Positions 31,081 through 34,178 of a stretch of DNA of 34,178 nt are shown in pieces. Origin of the DNA: Chloroflexota bacterium (GTDB lineage Bacteria; Chloroflexota; Dehalococcoidia; E44-bin15); the NCBI GenBank assembly GCA_030626475.1, contig DAOUOW010000009.1, positions 1 through 34,178 of the forward strand. Direction: 5' to 3'. The position numbers and the translations under genes are program-made. Under the pieces are notes generated by a model. That model ran no database searches. It was not told the DNA's origin and saw nothing but the letters and a program-made list of their open reading frames with translations. Position 1 is the stretch's first letter. Each line of letters starts with the position of its first letter.

Positions 31081-32295
31081 CTAGAGTCGTTGTTGCCTGG
31101 TCCGCTTCCTGTAGTAGTAAAAGGCGAAAATCGCCAGTGGAATCAGAATGAAAAGCCATAAAGCAGTGAGATAATCCTCATCGCCACGGCTTTCCCCCGC
31201 GTCAGGAACAGGTGTGGGCTGAGGCCCAAGACCAAGGCTCGCCCGCCACAGCTCATTGAGACCATCCATGTCGAAGTCGTAAACCTGGATCAGGGCATCG
31301 TCGTAGCCGCTCCCCTCTTTGAAGACGTCCAGAAGCTGTAACATTTTGTCCCGGCCATAGTTGTCGAGGAGAAACACAACCAAGCTATAGCTTTCGGCAT
31401 AGGAGAGCCTTGCCTCCTCAGGGTCGGTGGGAAAGCTGCTGGAGATGCTTCTCACCGAGAAAAGCGTATCGTTGAAGATCGCCTCATCGAGACGGGAGCG
31501 CAAATCCGATCTCAGCTCACCTTCAGTATAAACTGCCAGCCCTTCATCCAGCCACACGGGGAGATCGCCATAGAGGCCAAAGACGGCCTGATAAATCACC
31601 AGGTGAGCTAACTCATGGCGGAGGGTGCTCAGGTCCGGCACCCCCAAGGCGATGATGCCATAGTCAGGAAAGGCCACGCCACCGGTCCATTCATAGGGAA
31701 AGACCAGGGCACCAAGCAAATCCTGAGAGCTGGCGTAGATATAAATGCTGACCGCCTGCTCCAGGGAAACCCCGGTGTCGCTGGCTAGCCTCTGAAGCGC
31801 CTCCTGGGCAGCGTCCATAAGTTCCTGGGCAAGGGACTCACCGCCATGGTACCAATAAATGGTAATCCCATCGCTGGTTAAGCTGTTCCAATCGTAGCGG
31901 AGGTCATCAAATTTGAGGCTGGCGGGCGAGGTCTCGATTCTACGACCTGAGGCATCCTCGATGAGCCAGCGGTACTCCACCTCAGTCCCCGGGGGCAGCC
32001 CCCCTGTCTCCAGCAAGTTCCAGGGCCAGGATGCCTCAACCCTCAGCCCAGGGGTGAAATCGACATCAACCCGACAGCTGACGGGAATAAGGCTCAGCCT
32101 ATTTACTCTGTATTCAAGGTCGATGTCGGTGATCTCGCTGTCGCTCTCAGCTTCCAGGTTGAAAGTGATGCCACTGGGAAACATGGTCACAGTGCTGCTA
32201 GATATGACCGTGATCCCGTCTTGAGCCAGGGTTACGCCAGGAGGGACGACGAGGAGGGCGATGGCAATTATAAGCAAAAGGCAAACCCTCTTCAT
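31081..32295 (-). CDS. Exported peptidase MA-like metalloprotease, membrane-anchored
   Basis: A 404-residue protein with an N-terminal signal peptide (about 1-25, ending LAQD), an N-terminal beta domain (about 27-135) and a gluzincin core. The zinc motif HELAH is at 227-231, and the third ligand Glu251 lies in WLDEGLAVYTEG. A C-terminal membrane helix (about 377-395) is followed by a basic tail, so the active domain should face outside. This is the architecture of peptidase MA family proteins of uncertain substrate, often found in Chloroflexota. The start overlaps the prfB stop as ATGA, so translation is probably coupled to RF2. Confidence 0.87.
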   Translation of the reverse strand: MKRVCLLLIIAIALLVVPPGVTLAQDGITVISSSTVTMFPSGITFNLEAESDSEITDIDLEYRVNRLSLIPVSCRVDVDFTPGLRVEASWPWNLLETGGLPPGTEVEYRWLIEDASGRRIETSPASLKFDDLRYDWNSLTSDGITIYWYHGGESLAQELMDAAQEALQRLASDTGVSLEQAVSIYIYASSQDLLGALVFPYEWTGGVAFPDYGIIALGVPDLSTLRHELAHLVIYQAVFGLYGDLPVWLDEGLAVYTEGELRSDLRSRLDEAIFNDTLFSVRSISSSFPTDPEEARLSYAESYSLVVFLLDNYGRDKMLQLLDVFKEGSGYDDALIQVYDFDMDGLNELWRASLGLGPQPTPVPDAGESRGDEDYLTALWLFILIPLAIFAFYYYRKRTRQQRL

Positions 32296-33399
32296 TCCTT
32301 CCCCTCCCCCAGGGTGGATTTGAGATATGCCTTGATCAGCTCATCGAGATCACCATCAAGCACCGCCGCCGGGTCGCTGGTCTCACATCCGGTGCGATGA
32401 TCCTTCACCATCTTATAGGGATGAAGAACATAGCTCCGGATCTGGTTGCCCCAGCCTGCGGCCACATGCTCACCCTTAAGCCTCGCCTGCTTCTCTGCCT
32501 TCTTTGCCAGCTCAAGCTCCAGGAGGCGAGAGCGCAGGATCTTGAGCGCCGTCTCCTTATTCTGAAACTGGGAGCGTTCCTTCTGGCAGGTGGCGACCAG
32601 CCCTGTAGGGAGGTGGGTTACACGAACCGCAGTGCTGGTCTTCTGCACATGCTGGCCTCCGGGCCCGCTGGCGCGGAAGAAGTCAATTCTCATGTCATCG
32701 GGGTCTAGCCTGACATCGACATCCCTTTCCGCCTCAGGCATCACCTCCACCAGGACAAAGGAGGTGTGGCGAGCATGGGAGGCATCGTAGGGAGAGAGGC
32801 GAACCAGGCGGTGCACCCCTCGCTCCGACTTCAGATAGCCGTAGGCGTGCTTTCCCACAACCTCGATGAGGGCGCTCTTAATTCCGGCCTCCTCTCCAGG
32901 TGAGACCTCAAGCACCGCCGCCTGGTAGCCACGGCGCTCCGCCCACCTGAGATACATCCTCAAAAGCATCTGCGCCCAGTCCTGGGCATCGGTACCCCCA
33001 GCGCCAGCGTGAACAGCGAGGATGGCGTTTCTCTGGTCATATTCGCCGCCGATAACCAGCTCGAACTCCAGCTCCTCAAGCTGTGAGGATATCCTCTCCA
33101 GCTCAGCGCCAATCTCCGCCTCCAGTGAAGCGTCCCGCTCATCGACAGCCATTTGGGCCAGCTCCAAAACCTCAGCAACCCTTCTCTCAAGGGCGCGCCA
33201 CCTTTGCACCTCCCCCTTGAGCTCGCTGAGATGGCGCATAGTGGTCTGTGCCCGCTCCTGCTCCTGCCAGAAATCGGGCTTGGAGGACTCCCTCTCTAAC
33301 CTGGCGACCTCTTCTTCCTTGTGGGCGATGTCAAAGACGCACCAGCATATTAGAGATGCGAGCCTTTAGCTCATCAAGCCTTTTCTTATGTTCCTGCAT
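32292..33399 (-). CDS. prfB: Peptide chain release factor 2 with programmed +1 frameshift
   Basis: RF2 releases proteins at UGA and UAA. The first frame starts at 33399 after GGAGGG and reads 22 codons to an in-frame TGA at 33333-33331. A +1 shift at CTT-TGA-C continues the protein for another 346 residues, giving 368 in all, like E. coli RF2 (365). The GGQ motif is at 247-249 of the joined product (SGPGGQHVQK). The stop-codon recognition tripeptide, SPF in most RF2, is SPY here (202-204). The frameshift makes RF2 regulate its own level: scarce RF2 leaves the UGA slow and shifting is favoured. The ATG at 33239 is not the true start. Stop TGA overlaps the peptidase start. Confidence 0.96.
33330..33336 (-). 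promoter_or_regulatory. Programmed +1 frameshift site CTTTGAC
   Basis: On the minus strand CTT (33336-33334) is followed by TGA (33333-33331) and C, the same heptamer as in E. coli prfB. A GGTG three bases before CTT may act as a weak internal Shine-Dalgarno signal. The frame is open on both sides exactly as needed. Confidence 0.93.
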
Positions 33400-33461
33400 T
33401 TTTTGGCCCTCCTTTTTCGCACTCCTTTTTCGAACGCCTGCCGGTCTTGCTTTTTGAATCC

Positions 33462-34172
33462 TTAAAGTAGTCTTCTCTGCTCCCCCTCTTCTGTCCTCTC
33501 CAAGGCAGGCAGTTGTCCCGCTGCAGCGAGGTGAGCGAGACGAGTGGGCTCGGGGAGGCGATAGCCGCGGCAGCAGGCCAGCACCCAGTAGATAGCGGCC
33601 TCAAGGTCCACCTTATGCCCGATGGAAACGTAGACCGGTTTTACCCCTCGCTTGGTCCTCAACGCAGCACCGATAACCTCGCCGTTATCGAAGAGCGAGG
33701 CATAAGAGCCCGGCTCCTCCCCCAACCCCCCATGACTGCCACAGAGGATGGACTTGGCACACCCAATGGCGGGCACATCCAACAGAAGCCCGAGATGGGA
33801 GGCAAGCCCCAGTCTCCTCGGGTGGGCAATGCCCTGAGCATCGGCAATGAATAGGTCAGGGGTCAGGGTGAGCCGTTCACAGGCGGCAAGGAGCACGGGG
33901 GTCTCCCGGAATGAGAGAAGGCCGGGGATGTAAGGGAAGCTGACCCTTTGCTCCACCACACTGCTCCCAACCAGGGTCAGAGCAGGCAGGCGAAGGACCA
34001 CCACCGCCCCCTTTGCCATCCCACCCGTATCTGGAGCTGAAATATCGACACCGGCGACCAGACGCGGGGCATCGACCTCGCTCCGTCTTGATACCTGAGA
34101 AGCAAGGCGGCGCTGAATCTCGTGGGCCTCAGCCACCGTTACCTGCCAGCTATGCAAAGGACGCCCCTTCAT
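33462..34172 (-). CDS. nfi: Endonuclease V
   Basis: A 236-residue Nfi that nicks DNA one base after deoxyinosine, in repair of deaminated adenine. The catalytic residues appear as Asp43 (AGVDIS), Glu90 (LLSFRE), and Asp111 in ADAQGIAHPRRLG, with the PYIPG wedge at 80-84 that separates strands around the lesion. The C-terminal VKPVYVSIGHKVDLE holds the conserved His. Length is close to E. coli Nfi (223). The ATG is near the window edge; its promoter is out of view. It is 62 bases upstream of prfB on the same strand. Confidence 0.95.
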   Translation of the reverse strand: MKGRPLHSWQVTVAEAHEIQRRLASQVSRRSEVDAPRLVAGVDISAPDTGGMAKGAVVVLRLPALTLVGSSVVEQRVSFPYIPGLLSFRETPVLLAACERLTLTPDLFIADAQGIAHPRRLGLASHLGLLLDVPAIGCAKSILCGSHGGLGEEPGSYASLFDNGEVIGAALRTKRGVKPVYVSIGHKVDLEAAIYWVLACCRGYRLPEPTRLAHLAAAGQLPALERTEEGEQRRLL

Positions 34173-34178
34173 ATCAGC

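Noticed and set aside
32292-33399. prfB as a frameshifted pseudogene
   Set aside because: The break is the conserved CTTTGAC programmed site and both frames are open as expected.

Overview
The window looks like a chromosomal segment of an uncultured bacterium of the Chloroflexota, most likely a Dehalococcoidia relative. This is inferred from the long run of translation and isoprenoid genes in one block, the short single-domain-pair EF-Ts (165 residues), the tRNA with encoded CCA, and strong Shine-Dalgarno sites. No phylogeny was run, so the lineage call is tentative.

1-5972 (+): a nickel/cobalt acquisition locus. A truncated lipoprotein copy (1-337) is followed by a Fur-family regulator, a CooT-type nickel-binding protein, the intact lipoprotein, two exported His-first membrane-anchored proteins (DUF4198/NikK-like and NikL-like) and the ECF transporter CbiM/NikM, CbiQ and CbiO. 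A paired TTGCAA motif sits before the regulator and again before cooT, and resembles the nickel-responsive Nur box. This suggests a nickel-sensing regulon with unusual extracytoplasmic parts.

5923-12100 (-): tRNA-Ser(GCT), miaB, nadA and nadB run leftward from one promoter. A multi-cysteine flavodoxin-family gene with its own promoter and palindromic operator candidate follows, then an AT-rich methyltransferase and nadC. NadB, NadA and NadC together give de novo NAD synthesis from aspartate.

12149-26523 (+): a promoter divergent from the tRNA promoter starts rpsB-tsf-pyrH-frr-uppS-cdsA-dxr-rseP-ispG. proS follows, then nusA-rnpM-infB-rbfA-truB. nusA has its own promoter and an intrinsic terminator in its leader, a layout suited to autoregulation by NusA.

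26558-34172: a 47-residue zinc-ribbon gene has a consensus promoter and a ribosome-binding site matching 15 bases of the 16S tail. A PHP-domain gene (-) lies beside a (+) cluster of inositol-phosphate synthase, a second PHP protein, a PimA-like glycosyltransferase and a CDP-alcohol phosphatidyltransferase. Together these look like a phosphatidylinositol and glycosylated-PI pathway fed by CdsA. On the minus strand are endonuclease V, prfB with its programmed +1 frameshift, and an exported MA-type metallopeptidase that overlaps the end of prfB.
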